Virus record (IMG/VR): IMGVR_UViG_3300027759_000311
Span: 1 to 29,417 of that record
Direction: 5' to 3' (one strand)
DNA from: a virus
DNA length: 29,417 bases
Below the pieces are notes generated by a model that was not told the origin of the DNA, ran no database searches, and saw nothing but the letters and a program-made list of their open reading frames with translations. Position numbers and translations under genes: made by a program. How positions within the stretch are numbered: position 1 is the stretch's first letter; every line of letters begins with the position of its first letter. Of this stretch, positions 12,748 to 19,167 are shown one piece after another.

Positions 12748-13122
12748 TTAGAGATGGGGTTCCCAGTTTGGGTCTGTGGGATCCGTCTTGCGAGCTGCTG
12801 TGGGATGCTGCTTAATTAATCCTTCCGCAGCGTAGTCCTTGGCCACTGATTCCGCCATCTCGTGCTGCTTGACCATCTTGTACAAGGGTTCCATACGCTG
12901 CTGTATAACGTGTGGGGCATACTGTTCAATCTGATCCAGGTCGTAGTCTCCGGGATAGTGCCGCAACACACGTCGGGCTTCCTCACGTACAGCTTTGGGT
13001 ATTCTAGGGGTAGTGAAAGCCACTTCTTCTAGGAACTTTTTGGCCCACTGTACGGCACGGTATCTTTCATCTGGTAGTGTCATAGAGTCTCGCGATTGTG
13101 ATAGTCTGCGCTTTTTAAGCAT
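12748..13122 (-). CDS. BPSL0761-family-like hypothetical protein
   Basis: Encodes 124 aa. MTLPDERYRAVQWAKKFLEE, REEARRVLRHYPGDYDLD and VIQQRMEPLYKMVKQ match my memory of the small BPSL0761-type proteins of bacteria and phages (PDER-x-RA-V...LRHYP); function unknown. The first ATG (13122) lies 7 nt after the -10 hexamer, so the mRNA would start at the ATG itself (leaderless). An internal ATG at 13083 is the alternative, but its ribosome site is weak. The basic N-terminus (LKKRRLSQSR) is present only with the first start. Confidence 0.8.
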   Translation of the reverse strand: MLKKRRLSQSRDSMTLPDERYRAVQWAKKFLEEVAFTTPRIPKAVREEARRVLRHYPGDYDLDQIEQYAPHVIQQRMEPLYKMVKQHEMAESVAKDYAAEGLIKQHPTAARKTDPTDPNWEPHL

Positions 13123-13129
13123 AGTCTAT

Positions 13130-13158
13130 ATTATACTAGAACTCTTCCGGTTTGTCAA
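13130..13158 (-). promoter_or_regulatory. Sigma70-type promoter abutting a start codon
   Basis: TTGACA, 17 nt, TATAAT on the minus strand. The -10 ends 7 nt before the ATG at 13122, so transcription should begin at or next to the A of ATG. Confidence 0.85.
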
Positions 13159-13161
13159 GAA

Positions 13162-13380
13162 CTATTTTGGTAGCAAGCCCGAGGGTGTATAAGCCTTAGC
13201 AGCGGGGCCTCTTGTTAAAACAGAAGTATTAAGGGTAGGATCTAGCGTAAAAGGCCTAGTAGAAGAAGTCAGTATAGGGTCGTTACTATACTCTGTTACT
13301 GTATAGTGTGCTGAGGCCCTATACGGCTGTGTACATAGTTGCTCGTATAGCGTTTGCATAGCTGAGTCTACTGTGATCAT
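13162..13380 (-). CDS. Small hypothetical protein, possible leaderless late gene
   Basis: Encodes 72 aa rich in T, S, P and Y (MITVDSAMQTLYEQLCTQPY), mostly polar with no motif. No Shine-Dalgarno precedes the ATG, but a TAAATA box ends 6 nt upstream, as at other late genes in this window. A second ATG at 13359 (MQTLYEQ) is possible. Part of the GCAGCGGGGCCT repeat lies in its C-terminal codons. Coding is likely but not certain. Confidence 0.5.
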   Translation of the reverse strand: MITVDSAMQTLYEQLCTQPYRASAHYTVTEYSNDPILTSSTRPFTLDPTLNTSVLTRGPAAKAYTPSGLLPK

Positions 13381-13386
13381 ATAGAG

Positions 13387-13392
13387 TATTTA
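13387..13392 (-). promoter_or_regulatory. TAAATA late-promoter-like box
   Basis: TAAATA 6 nt upstream of the ATG at 13380, in the context AGTAAATACTCTATATG. Confidence 0.55.
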
Positions 13393-13644
13393 CTGTATAG
13401 TATACACTGAGTAGACTCTAACGTAGTCACAGTGTGTATACTCTAGCAGCGGGGCCTATTGTGGGATCACGTGGGGTCGCTGTAGACACCGTGTGTGCAG
13501 GGGCACTCGGTCAAACAGCCACACCTGAGTGCTTGTAGACACCTGTAAATATGGCCATACGGTTCAAAAGAGCTGTGTGCAGAGTAGATCTATATAAGAA
13601 AAAATTATTAAGGATGGTGGAATGACAGGCTATGCTCAAATGGT

Positions 13645-13684
13645 CACACAATTCCACACTTTCTCACACTTTATTGCACTTTTC
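13645..13684. repeat. Four tandem 10-bp units
   Basis: CACACAATTC, CACACTTTCT, CACACTTTAT and TGCACTTTTC follow one another without gaps; a further CACACTTT is at 13759-13766. The 10-bp period would put all units on the same face of the helix, as in protein-binding arrays. Confidence 0.55.
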
Positions 13685-13794
13685 GTATACAGTGTGTACA
13701 CGTAACCCCTGCAGCGGGGCCTATAACGCGGCCTCATTCTCTACTGATGACAGTAAATCACACTTTTCCGTCATTATTCAAATAGACCCAATGT

Positions 13795-14070
13795 TTATGG
13801 CAGTCTCAGCTCAGTAGATTCTATTAATGCTTGTTCATTGCTCTCTACTGTATCCTCTACTATACAGTAAGTGGCCAGTATGCCTTCAGGATAGTCTACT
13901 GTAGCACATAGTTCATATTCTATATCAGCTTCTATTGTTCTCTCTAGACGAAGTCTAAAGCCCAAGCCTGAGTTACGAAGGCGTTGGGCGATACGTGCGC
14001 CTGCACGGGTCTTATAGTACTTTAAGCGTCTACCGCTATCTTTATGTACGATGTAGTATACAGTGTGCAT
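13795..14070 (-). CDS. Hypothetical protein with basic N-terminal half
   Basis: Encodes 91 aa. MHTVYYIVHKDSGRRLKYYK then TRAGARIAQRLRNSGLGFRL is strongly basic and could bind nucleic acid; the C-terminal half is acidic (VEDTVESNEQALIES). The start at 14070 lies 5 nt after the upstream stop; a longer TTG start at 14094 is less likely. There is no Shine-Dalgarno, so it probably relies on coupling to the upstream gene. I recall the KTRAGARIAxRLRN pattern in T4-like phage proteins of unknown role. Confidence 0.72.
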   Translation of the reverse strand: MHTVYYIVHKDSGRRLKYYKTRAGARIAQRLRNSGLGFRLRLERTIEADIEYELCATVDYPEGILATYCIVEDTVESNEQALIESTELRLP

Positions 14071-14075
14071 ATAGT

Positions 14076-14261
14076 TTATAGTGTACAGAGCCAACCTAAC
14101 AGTAAGCCAATGGCAAATGAGTTAGCCGATACAGCTAGTAGAGTTACCGTATAGTATAAGTCATCATCTAGCACTGTCAGTAGCCAGCGAGGATAGTCTA
14201 GCTCAAAGTCATTATACTCTGCTAGTACTCGTTCTTTTATAGCCAATTTCAAGTTTTGCAT
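14076..14261 (-). CDS. Small protein with C-terminal membrane helix
   Basis: Encodes 61 aa: an amphipathic N-terminal part (LKLAIKERVLAEYNDFELDY) and a hydrophobic C-terminal helix (residues 38-60, with YTVTLLAVSANSFAIGLLLG), a tail-anchored layout. There is no Shine-Dalgarno; a TAAATA box ends 5 nt before ATG. It is the first gene of a pair with 13795-14070. Confidence 0.68.
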   Translation of the reverse strand: MQNLKLAIKERVLAEYNDFELDYPRWLLTVLDDDLYYTVTLLAVSANSFAIGLLLGWLCTL

Positions 14262-14266
14262 ACTTG

Positions 14267-14276
14267 TATTTAAATA
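14267..14276. promoter_or_regulatory. Palindromic two-way TAAATA box
   Basis: TATTTAAATA is a perfect palindrome. Its two overlapping TAAATA boxes each end exactly 5 nt before an ATG: minus strand at 14261, plus strand at 14282. A single site therefore appears to serve divergent leaderless genes. Confidence 0.65.
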
Positions 14277-14281
14277 GAGTT

Positions 14282-14500
14282 ATGCATCGAGAGAACATAA
14301 CTTTATACTGTGTACTATACGATCCCTTTTACTGTACAGTAGATCCAGAACAGATATGGCAGTTAATACGTGATATAGGAGGGGGAGCCACGGCCAGTGT
14401 GGCGGGTGCCATCGACTTCTATGTACCTGTCAGTGTGATCTCTCTAGTACTATTAATGGATAGTAAGCTGAAGGTTAACTGGCGGAAGAGCTACGTATAG
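14282..14500 (+). CDS. Small hypothetical protein
   Basis: Encodes 72 aa. DPFYCTVDPEQIWQLIRDIG then GGATASVAGAIDFYVP has strong protein-like composition; a Gly/Ala-rich hydrophobic centre and SVISLVLL suggest a buried core or short membrane segment. The ATG at 14282 is chosen because a TAAATA box lies 5 nt upstream; a TTG at 14264 would fall inside the shared promoter. Function unknown. Confidence 0.7.
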   Translation: MHRENITLYCVLYDPFYCTVDPEQIWQLIRDIGGGATASVAGAIDFYVPVSVISLVLLMDSKLKVNWRKSYV

Positions 14501-14546
14501 TACGTATAATATGCGCAGATAATGTTTGACTTCTGCTGAAAATTTT

Positions 14547-14572
14547 TGCGCTTCGCGCACATCTTCGATGTG
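14547..14572. other. Two adjacent TTC-loop hairpins between convergent genes
   Basis: TGCGC-TTC-GCGCA and CACATC-TTC-GATGTG lie back to back, sharing two bases. They sit between the plus-strand stop at 14500 and the minus-strand stop at 14597. No clean T-run follows on either side, so a bidirectional stabiliser or weak terminator is the best reading. Confidence 0.55.
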
Positions 14573-14596
14573 CCCCGATAGCACGGCGTCGCCAAA

Positions 14597-15169
14597 TTAT
14601 GCCCAATCAAACAGAGTATTCTTAGGACTAGGCTTTGGTGTGTACACACTGGGATGTGAGATCGTGCTGGGCAGCTTGGCCAGTGTTTCAAAGTCTTTGA
14701 CACGGAACTGTTCCCACTTGGTATAGTAGCCCCAATCTATATTGTATTTGGTACGCAGTATGCTGTCGTTGGCCTGTCCGTATTCACGCATCACTTCCCA
14801 TTCACGCTTGGGCATAAAGAAGTAGTCTAAACAGCCTGTAAACTCGTTGTAGATCACAGCACGTATGTCGCCTGCTTTGGGTGTCTTTGTGTGCCTGCTG
14901 ATGATGCCTGAGATAGTGGCTGTTCGATCGTGCGTTCGCAGTGTGCCTGTTTTGGTTTCTGAATAGTCACTGTTGTCATAGTGATCTTGGTCTACATATT
15001 GGTAACCGCCCACGTGAGCCATAGCATCTTCCACTATGTGCTCTACAGCATAGTGACGACTGCGTGTCATTAGTTCGGGCAACCTGCGGGGGTCTTGATA
15101 CTCGGGCAGATATTGATGTGCGATATCTAATAGTATACGCTGATGTTTGTTAAGCGGTTTCTGTTGCAT
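14597..15169 (-). CDS. Hypothetical protein, leaderless start
   Basis: Encodes 190 aa beginning MQQKPLNKHQRILLDIAHQY. The centre (KAGDIRAVIYNEFTGCLDYF then FMPKREW) reads as a beta-hairpin followed by an aromatic loop; I do not recognise the family. The ATG at 15169 lies 7 nt after a TATAAT -10, so the mRNA is predicted to be leaderless; a longer frame to 15205 would begin within the promoter. The C-terminus SPKNTLFDWA is short and polar. Confidence 0.75.
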   Translation of the reverse strand: MQQKPLNKHQRILLDIAHQYLPEYQDPRRLPELMTRSRHYAVEHIVEDAMAHVGGYQYVDQDHYDNSDYSETKTGTLRTHDRTATISGIISRHTKTPKAGDIRAVIYNEFTGCLDYFFMPKREWEVMREYGQANDSILRTKYNIDWGYYTKWEQFRVKDFETLAKLPSTISHPSVYTPKPSPKNTLFDWA

Positions 15170-15176
15170 AGCTACT

Positions 15177-15205
15177 ATTATACAGTCAACTGGGCTAGGA
15201 GTCAA
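15177..15205 (-). promoter_or_regulatory. Sigma70-type promoter abutting a start codon
   Basis: TTGACT, 17 nt, TATAAT on the minus strand; the -10 ends 7 nt before the ATG at 15169. Confidence 0.78.
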
Positions 15206-15212
15206 CTGCCAA

Positions 15213-15218
15213 TAAATA
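15213..15218 (+). promoter_or_regulatory. TAAATA late-promoter-like box
   Basis: AATAAATACAATATG: the box ends 4 nt before the ATG at 15223, with no Shine-Dalgarno. Confidence 0.65.
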
Positions 15219-15222
15219 CAAT

Positions 15223-15702
15223 ATGAGCCAAATTACTACACTTGCCGATCTAGTGGCAAACATTACTACTACTACCTATAACACCCAAAGTGCTAGAGAT
15301 GGTACTTCGGTTACCACTCTGCGTATCAACCCTACTAGCTATGCTTTGGCTGGTTCAACTACGGCCACAGCAGGCACAGCCACAACAGTCTCTACTGCCA
15401 TAGCAGCTGACACAACATCAACCCTGGCCACATATACCATAAACGGTACGGCTGTGGTGGTAGTACAAGGACCGCAGGGTCAACAGGGTGCGCAGGGTCT
15501 ACCTGGGCCTCAGGGTGCTACAGGAGCCCCTGGGAGTGATGCTTCCAGCATCTTGCCCGCAGAGGATGGCCCTGCTGGTGCGGTATTGGCCACTGATGGC
15601 AACGGTAACCTAGCTTGGTCTGAAGTTAACTTAGACTTCACAGCACAGTTAAACAAGTTTAAGAAAGAATCATTAATTAACAATATCATATTCGGAGCTT
15701 AA
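15223..15702 (+). CDS. Virion-type protein with collagen-like repeat
   Basis: Encodes 159 aa. Residues 1-80 are Thr/Ala-rich and probably beta-structured; residues 83-106 form a collagen-like Gly-x-y run (GPQGQQGAQGLPGPQ and on), which would build a trimeric stalk; the end (LDFTAQLNKFKKESLINNII) is helical. Collagen-like stretches are common in phage tail-fibre and capsid-decoration proteins. It opens the plus-strand late operon 15223-17794 from a TAAATA box. Confidence 0.82.
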   Translation: MSQITTLADLVANITTTTYNTQSARDGTSVTTLRINPTSYALAGSTTATAGTATTVSTAIAADTTSTLATYTINGTAVVVVQGPQGQQGAQGLPGPQGATGAPGSDASSILPAEDGPAGAVLATDGNGNLAWSEVNLDFTAQLNKFKKESLINNIIFGA

Positions 15703-15705
15703 ATA
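15700..15705 (+). promoter_or_regulatory. TAAATA late-promoter-like box overlapping a stop codon
   Basis: The TAA stop of the preceding gene is the first half of TAAATA; the box ends 4 nt before the ATG at 15710. Confidence 0.6.
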
Positions 15706-15709
15706 CAGT

Positions 15710-16099
15710 ATGAAAAGAATAATTGTTCTATTAGCCCTTCTAGCTCTCACAGGCTGCTCCACAGTGGCCGGTTGGATTCCCAGCTTTAACGACCCTAATC
15801 AATCAGCAAAGATCATTGATGTGCGCCAGGCAGTTGAGTCGATTGATTGCTCACAGCCACAGTTGGTTCAGGCACAGCGAGTACAGCGTGACCTACAGTG
15901 GTTCCACTTGTACAGTGAAAGCTCAGGTTTCCGCCACAACGATGTACTACGCTTGATAGCACCAATGGAAGAAGCAGTAAAGGATTGGGCGGATCGTGCC
16001 GCTAAAGAACAGCCCAGCAAGATCTACTGCGAAGTTAAAAAGAACATACTACGTGAACAGGCCCGGTCAGCGGCTCGTGCCGTTATTGGGAGATTCTAA
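15710..16099 (+). CDS. Lipoprotein
   Basis: Encodes 129 aa with a classic bacterial lipoprotein signal: MKRIIVLLALLALTGCS, with lipobox LTGC and Cys16. The mature part is helical and charged (VQRDLQWFHLYSESSGF, MEEAVKDWADRAAKE) with two further cysteines. Signal peptidase II would process it and anchor it to a membrane. An outer-membrane spanin is one option for a phage lipoprotein, but it is not proline-rich and no inner-membrane spanin is adjacent. Second gene of the late operon. Confidence 0.85.
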   Translation: MKRIIVLLALLALTGCSTVAGWIPSFNDPNQSAKIIDVRQAVESIDCSQPQLVQAQRVQRDLQWFHLYSESSGFRHNDVLRLIAPMEEAVKDWADRAAKEQPSKIYCEVKKNILREQARSAARAVIGRF

Positions 16100-16335
16100 T
16101 GACACAACAACTACAAGAAATAGCCCTGAGCAACGAACCCTGGGCTGCTCAACGTGCTCAGTATGCCCTACAGATCTGTGAAGCAGTCAACAAGGGTGAG
16201 ATGACAGCAGACGAAGGCCAAGAGCTCCTACGTGATCTAGTGCGTATGGATAGGCTGGACTCTGAGTCTAGTGATATGAGATTAAAGGCAGCACTGGTCA
16301 GTGCTGTCTACATAGCAGCGAACCTACCAATATGA
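16099..16335 (+). CDS. Small hypothetical late protein
   Basis: Encodes 78 aa, helical: MTQQLQEIALSNEPWAAQRA then ALQICEAVNKGEMTADEGQE. The region around GEMTADEGQELLRDLVRMDR is typical of short structural or chaperone-like phage proteins, but the function is not known to me. Its ATG shares a base with the upstream stop (TAATG), and the next ATG overlaps its stop (ATGA). Confidence 0.82.
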   Translation: MTQQLQEIALSNEPWAAQRAQYALQICEAVNKGEMTADEGQELLRDLVRMDRLDSESSDMRLKAALVSAVYIAANLPI

Positions 16336-17228
16336 AAATAAAAGAACTAATACAAGAAGCCCCAGCAGCTGGACCCGAAGGTGCAGAACAACGTATGTTG
16401 GACCGTATGGGGGCACGTTTTGGCCTACCCCCAGGGTCTAGTCAAGAACAGGTACAGGCTGCACAACAGGCTCACTTAGACAAGAACGATCCAGCTGCCG
16501 CAGCACAATACAAACAGAATATGTCTAACATAGATGCTGGGGGCACACAGGCTGACAACAAACCTGTACAACTGGCACCTAAGGCAGCACCTGCTGCTCC
16601 TGCCGCTGCTAATCCAGATGCCGCAGGCGGCCAAGCTGCTGCTAAAGCAAACAAGAGCCCAATCGCTATTATGTTAGCACAGCCGACTATCGGTAACAAT
16701 CAGGCTATGCTAGATGTTATTGCACCCACAGTAGGCCTACCAGTTGGGTCAAGTGCTGCTGATATTCTAGCAGCCGATGATGCTAGGAATGCCAAAGCGG
16801 GTGGTAAGTATGCTCCAGCCACCCCAGCCCCTGCAACAGAAAGCGTAGGCCGTGCAACAGATTCAAAAGGACGTACACAACAAGATTGGCTACGTCTAGT
16901 TAAAGCAAAGTTCCCAGATGCAAAGATTATGCAGGCAAAAATGATAGATGGTCCTATTCGTGTCACTTTACCTGATGGTAGAACACTATCCTGGAACAAA
17001 GCAGTATCCGAAAGCGTAGTAGACGAAGAGCCAGCAAGCCGTTCACTATGTCAAAGCGGCAAGCCAGACAGTGCTCTAGGTGCTAGCCAATTGAGCAGTT
17101 GCAAGAGTCAGGGCTATCGCAGCCGTGATGGTGGCAAGAGTCACAAAGTGGGTCACGAACGAGTTAAGGTTCGTGGCAAGAAAATCAAAGGCAAAAAGTA
17201 CGGCGGTCCATTACCTGATTGGAGTTAA
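16332..17228 (+). CDS. Candidate internal head protein with capsid-targeting-like N-terminus
   Basis: Encodes 298 aa. MKIKELIQE|AP resembles the T4 capsid-targeting peptide (IPIII begins MKTYQEFIAE|A) and ends in IQE, fitting the (L/I)xE rule of the T4 prohead protease. Residues 22-46 and 126-150 are an internal duplication (MLD-x5-x-x-GLP-x-GSS), each followed by Ala/Pro-rich linkers. Residues 170-230 form a small folded part (QQDWLRLVKAKFPDAKIMQA). The last 60 residues are basic with LCQSGKPDSALGASQLSSCK and end GGPLPDW, a tail I recall from other phage proteins. Role inferred: packaged or assembly protein. Confidence 0.75.
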   Translation: MKIKELIQEAPAAGPEGAEQRMLDRMGARFGLPPGSSQEQVQAAQQAHLDKNDPAAAAQYKQNMSNIDAGGTQADNKPVQLAPKAAPAAPAAANPDAAGGQAAAKANKSPIAIMLAQPTIGNNQAMLDVIAPTVGLPVGSSAADILAADDARNAKAGGKYAPATPAPATESVGRATDSKGRTQQDWLRLVKAKFPDAKIMQAKMIDGPIRVTLPDGRTLSWNKAVSESVVDEEPASRSLCQSGKPDSALGASQLSSCKSQGYRSRDGGKSHKVGHERVKVRGKKIKGKKYGGPLPDWS

Positions 17229-17233
17229 GTAAT

Positions 17234-17794
17234 ATGGTAATTCTAGAAAGCGGCGATCTATTAATAGCACCTCCAAAGATGCCTGATCCAAGATTTCGTA
17301 AGACTGTGTTGATGATGACACACGAACACGAAGTTGGCACTATCGCATTATGTGTTAATAAGCCTACCCCACATACCCTACAGGATCTAGTTAAAGAACT
17401 AGACATTGACATTGATGTCAGTCTAAACTTTCCCTTATATTGGGGTGGCCCTATCAGTCACGGCACAGTATGGATGCTGCATTCTAGTGAATGGCGCTGT
17501 GAGGCCACTATTGAGATCTCCACAGATTGGGCTATGACATCCAATGAAGAAATGTTCCACAGTCTAGCAGATGGCGATTGCCCTATTAACTTCCGTATGA
17601 TGTTTGGCTATTGCTCCTGGGCACCTGGGCAGCTGGAAGCAGAGCTACGTGGTACTCCACCCTGGCATCATCAGAGCAGCTGGCTAACGGCCAAGAACCC
17701 AGGGCCTGAGTGGCTGTTGGAACAACCAGAAGAATTACTATGGGAACGTTCGACTGAACTCTGTGCGCATCAAGCAGTGGCTAGTTGGATTTAA
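17234..17794 (+). CDS. YqgE/AlgH family protein (DUF179, UPF0301)
   Basis: Encodes 186 aa. SGDLLIAPPKMPDPRFRKTV, then HEHEVGTIALCVNKPT, PLYWGGPI and FGYCSWAPGQLEAEL are hallmark segments of the YqgE/AlgH family. Cellular AlgH is linked to alginate regulation in Pseudomonas, but the biochemical role is unsettled. The length matches bacterial members. The ATG at 17234 is preferred over a TTG at 17219; GGAG within the end of the upstream gene is its ribosome site. Its end overlaps the minus-strand gene at 17781 by 14 nt. Last gene of the late operon. Confidence 0.92.
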   Translation: MVILESGDLLIAPPKMPDPRFRKTVLMMTHEHEVGTIALCVNKPTPHTLQDLVKELDIDIDVSLNFPLYWGGPISHGTVWMLHSSEWRCEATIEISTDWAMTSNEEMFHSLADGDCPINFRMMFGYCSWAPGQLEAELRGTPPWHHQSSWLTAKNPGPEWLLEQPEELLWERSTELCAHQAVASWI

Positions 17795-18029
17795 GCCCGT
17801 CTATCACCATACGTTTGGCACGTTCATCTAATTCAAGCTCATCGCTGGCCAGCATCATTTGACTGTTGGCCTGCATAAACTCTAGCAGTGCTGCTTGACC
17901 CTCTTCGGTCCAATGATTATAGGTATGGTTAACGGTACTGGTATAATAGAAGCGTTCGTTACGCATCAACTCCAGTAGACCCCCGTAGATCACATCCTTG
18001 ACAGCCTGCTTTTTCAATGAGTATTTCAA
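17781..18029 (-). CDS. Small hypothetical protein, TTG start
   Basis: Encodes 82 aa (KYSLKKQAVKDVIYGGLLEL then MRNERFYYTSTVNHTY). The start is a TTG that overlaps the upstream stop (TTGA); no clear Shine-Dalgarno, so coupling is likely. Basic N-terminus, helical body. Last gene of the eight-gene operon 20818-17781. Family not recognised. Confidence 0.72.
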   Translation of the reverse strand: MKYSLKKQAVKDVIYGGLLELMRNERFYYTSTVNHTYNHWTEEGQAALLEFMQANSQMMLASDELELDERAKRMVIDGLKSN

Positions 18030-18385
18030 TGGATTACTGCCTTGGTGGTATTGCGATCACTGAAGACCTTGGCATAGTGGTTCTCACGAACAAAGTCAGC
18101 CAAGCCCTGAGGGTCACGTTCAGCCCACCCACGTATGAGTTCACTATCAACGTTAGCGTCTGTTGACTGTATGTAGATTTCATAGTGGCGCTGTGGGTTA
18201 TATCTAGCCCGTAGTTCCATTGCAAAGATCTGCTGAGCCAGAGGGTTCTTAGAAGCTTCTTTACCCTTGAGTATTTCCATTAGATTAGTCTTAGACCAAT
18301 TGTCAGGGTGCAGGGCTGTGATGTCCTGTACACATTCAAAACCAGTGTTGTCCCAGCTTAAGAGAAAATAACGTTCTTTGTTCAT
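18026..18385 (-). CDS. Hypothetical protein
   Basis: Encodes 119 aa beginning MNKERYFLLSWDNTGFECVQ, soluble alpha/beta with SKTNLMEILKGKEASKNPLA and HYEIYIQSTD. Both start and stop overlap the neighbouring genes by 4 nt. Function not recognised; expression is tied to the ligase operon. Confidence 0.78.
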   Translation of the reverse strand: MNKERYFLLSWDNTGFECVQDITALHPDNWSKTNLMEILKGKEASKNPLAQQIFAMELRARYNPQRHYEIYIQSTDANVDSELIRGWAERDPQGLADFVRENHYAKVFSDRNTTKAVIH

Positions 18386-18621
18386 TTGCGCAGTCCTTTA
18401 ATGTCTTTATATGTCACACGGATAATGTTATGTAATACAGAATCAATCTTTATGGGTAGGTCTAGGTGTACACTGACCATAGGGCCCTCAGCTTCATTAC
18501 GCATATTGTCTGTATAGGCCGTACCTACAAAAGGTATCTTCATATAAGTGCCTTCGACCCTGTCCCCAAAACTGTACTTGGGCTTGGGACGGTTAGCTTC
18601 AAAATATTCAGCTAGGGTCAT
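18382..18621 (-). CDS. Small hypothetical beta-rich protein
   Basis: Encodes 79 aa. MTLAEYFEANRPKPKYSFGD then RVEGTYMKIPFVGTAY suggests a small barrel: YSFGDRVEG...PFVGTA...VSVHLDLPI...IIRVTY resembles short SH3-like or hypothetical barrel proteins of phages. ATGA overlaps on both sides. Confidence 0.78.
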   Translation of the reverse strand: MTLAEYFEANRPKPKYSFGDRVEGTYMKIPFVGTAYTDNMRNEAEGPMVSVHLDLPIKIDSVLHNIIRVTYKDIKGLRK

Positions 18622-18815
18622 TTTTGAAACCTCGGCATAACATTGTGTCCGGTATATTGAAACGAGTCCAGCATAGGTAGCAAGTCTGATAACTTATCAG
18701 CAGGATGTCGTTGTATCACGGGATGACCATCACCATCAGTCAGCATAAAGTACAGTTTTTCTGTGCCTTCTTCGATTTGATATTCGAAGATATATTGTAA
18801 GTCTTCAAGAGTCAT
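18618..18815 (-). CDS. Small hypothetical protein
   Basis: Encodes 65 aa: MTLEDLQYIFEYQIEEGTEK then LYFMLTDGDGHPVIQRHPAD. The N-terminus (MTLEDLQ) parallels the next gene's MTLAEYF. ATGA overlaps on both sides. Function not recognised. Confidence 0.75.
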   Translation of the reverse strand: MTLEDLQYIFEYQIEEGTEKLYFMLTDGDGHPVIQRHPADKLSDLLPMLDSFQYTGHNVMPRFQK

Positions 18816-18937
18816 CGTGATCCAATCCTACGCCATACAGTTTCAAATGTAGTTGGCTTTAACATAACTTCCCAACCCTTGGGAATATGCTCAGGGAAGA
18901 TACTGGTCTTACCCGTGCTGTGTTTGTACAGTTTCAT
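18812..18937 (-). CDS. Tiny hypothetical protein (41 aa)
   Basis: A 41-aa gene, MKLYKHSTGKTSIFPEHIPK then GWEVMLKPTTFETVWRRIGS, basic and aromatic. It is short, but it fills exactly the gap between two neighbours with ATGA overlaps at both ends, which strongly supports it. Function unknown. Confidence 0.78.
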   Translation of the reverse strand: MKLYKHSTGKTSIFPEHIPKGWEVMLKPTTFETVWRRIGSR

Positions 18938-19167
18938 TCTTCAACTCCAAAATGTTCTTTAACAAACAATTTAATTTCCTGAATCGGTAACTCGTCATCG
19001 TCACCGTATCGTTTTATCATACTATCAATTAAATCTTGAACAATCAACTGGGCGAACTTTTCTTCAAACTTTTCACTATTGACTGATAACACGATATTTG
19101 ATACAGGATGCCGTGTAGTAGCAAACTCCCTAGCCTGTTCAGCAAGTTCTCGAATTCGTTCGTTCAA
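18934..19167 (-). CDS. Small helical hypothetical protein, TTG start
   Basis: Encodes 77 aa starting (TTG)NERIRELAEQAREFATT, then KFEEKFAQLIVQDLIDSMIK. The NERIRELAEQA...EKFAELIV pattern is very common among uncharacterised proteins of T4-like phages. The TTG start overlaps the ligase stop (TTGA) and has AGGAGAAAA at good spacing. Function unknown. Confidence 0.82.
   Translation of the reverse strand: MNERIRELAEQAREFATTRHPVSNIVLSVNSEKFEEKFAQLIVQDLIDSMIKRYGDDDELPIQEIKLFVKEHFGVEE

Larger units (their letters stand above)
13381..13794. other. Gene-poor junction with repeats
   Basis: About 400 nt without a convincing gene. It holds two copies of GCAGCGGGGCCTAT (near 13446 and 13711), two copies of TGTAGACACC (13481 and 13534), an inverted pair GTATACACTG/CAGTGTGTATAC (13400-13441), a GCACTC/GAGTGC stem (13503-13532), and four tandem 10-bp units built on CACACTTT (13645-13684). 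It sits where the minus-strand early block meets the late genes, so a control region or replication origin is possible. Confidence 0.5.

Noticed and set aside
13622-13705. A 27-codon plus-strand frame (MTGYAQMVTQFHTFSHFIAL...) with AAGGA upstream and a hydrophobic end
   Set aside because: It lies within the tandem repeats, has no clear promoter and its composition follows the CACACTTT repeat; too short to accept without conservation.
15213-15230. AATAAATACAATATG taken as a plain AT-rich spacer
   Set aside because: The same box at the same distance recurs at eight other starts, so it was kept as a promoter-like element.
15710-16099. Outer-membrane spanin (Rz1-like) call for the lipoprotein
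   Set aside because: The mature part is long, not proline-rich, and no partner inner-membrane spanin overlaps it.
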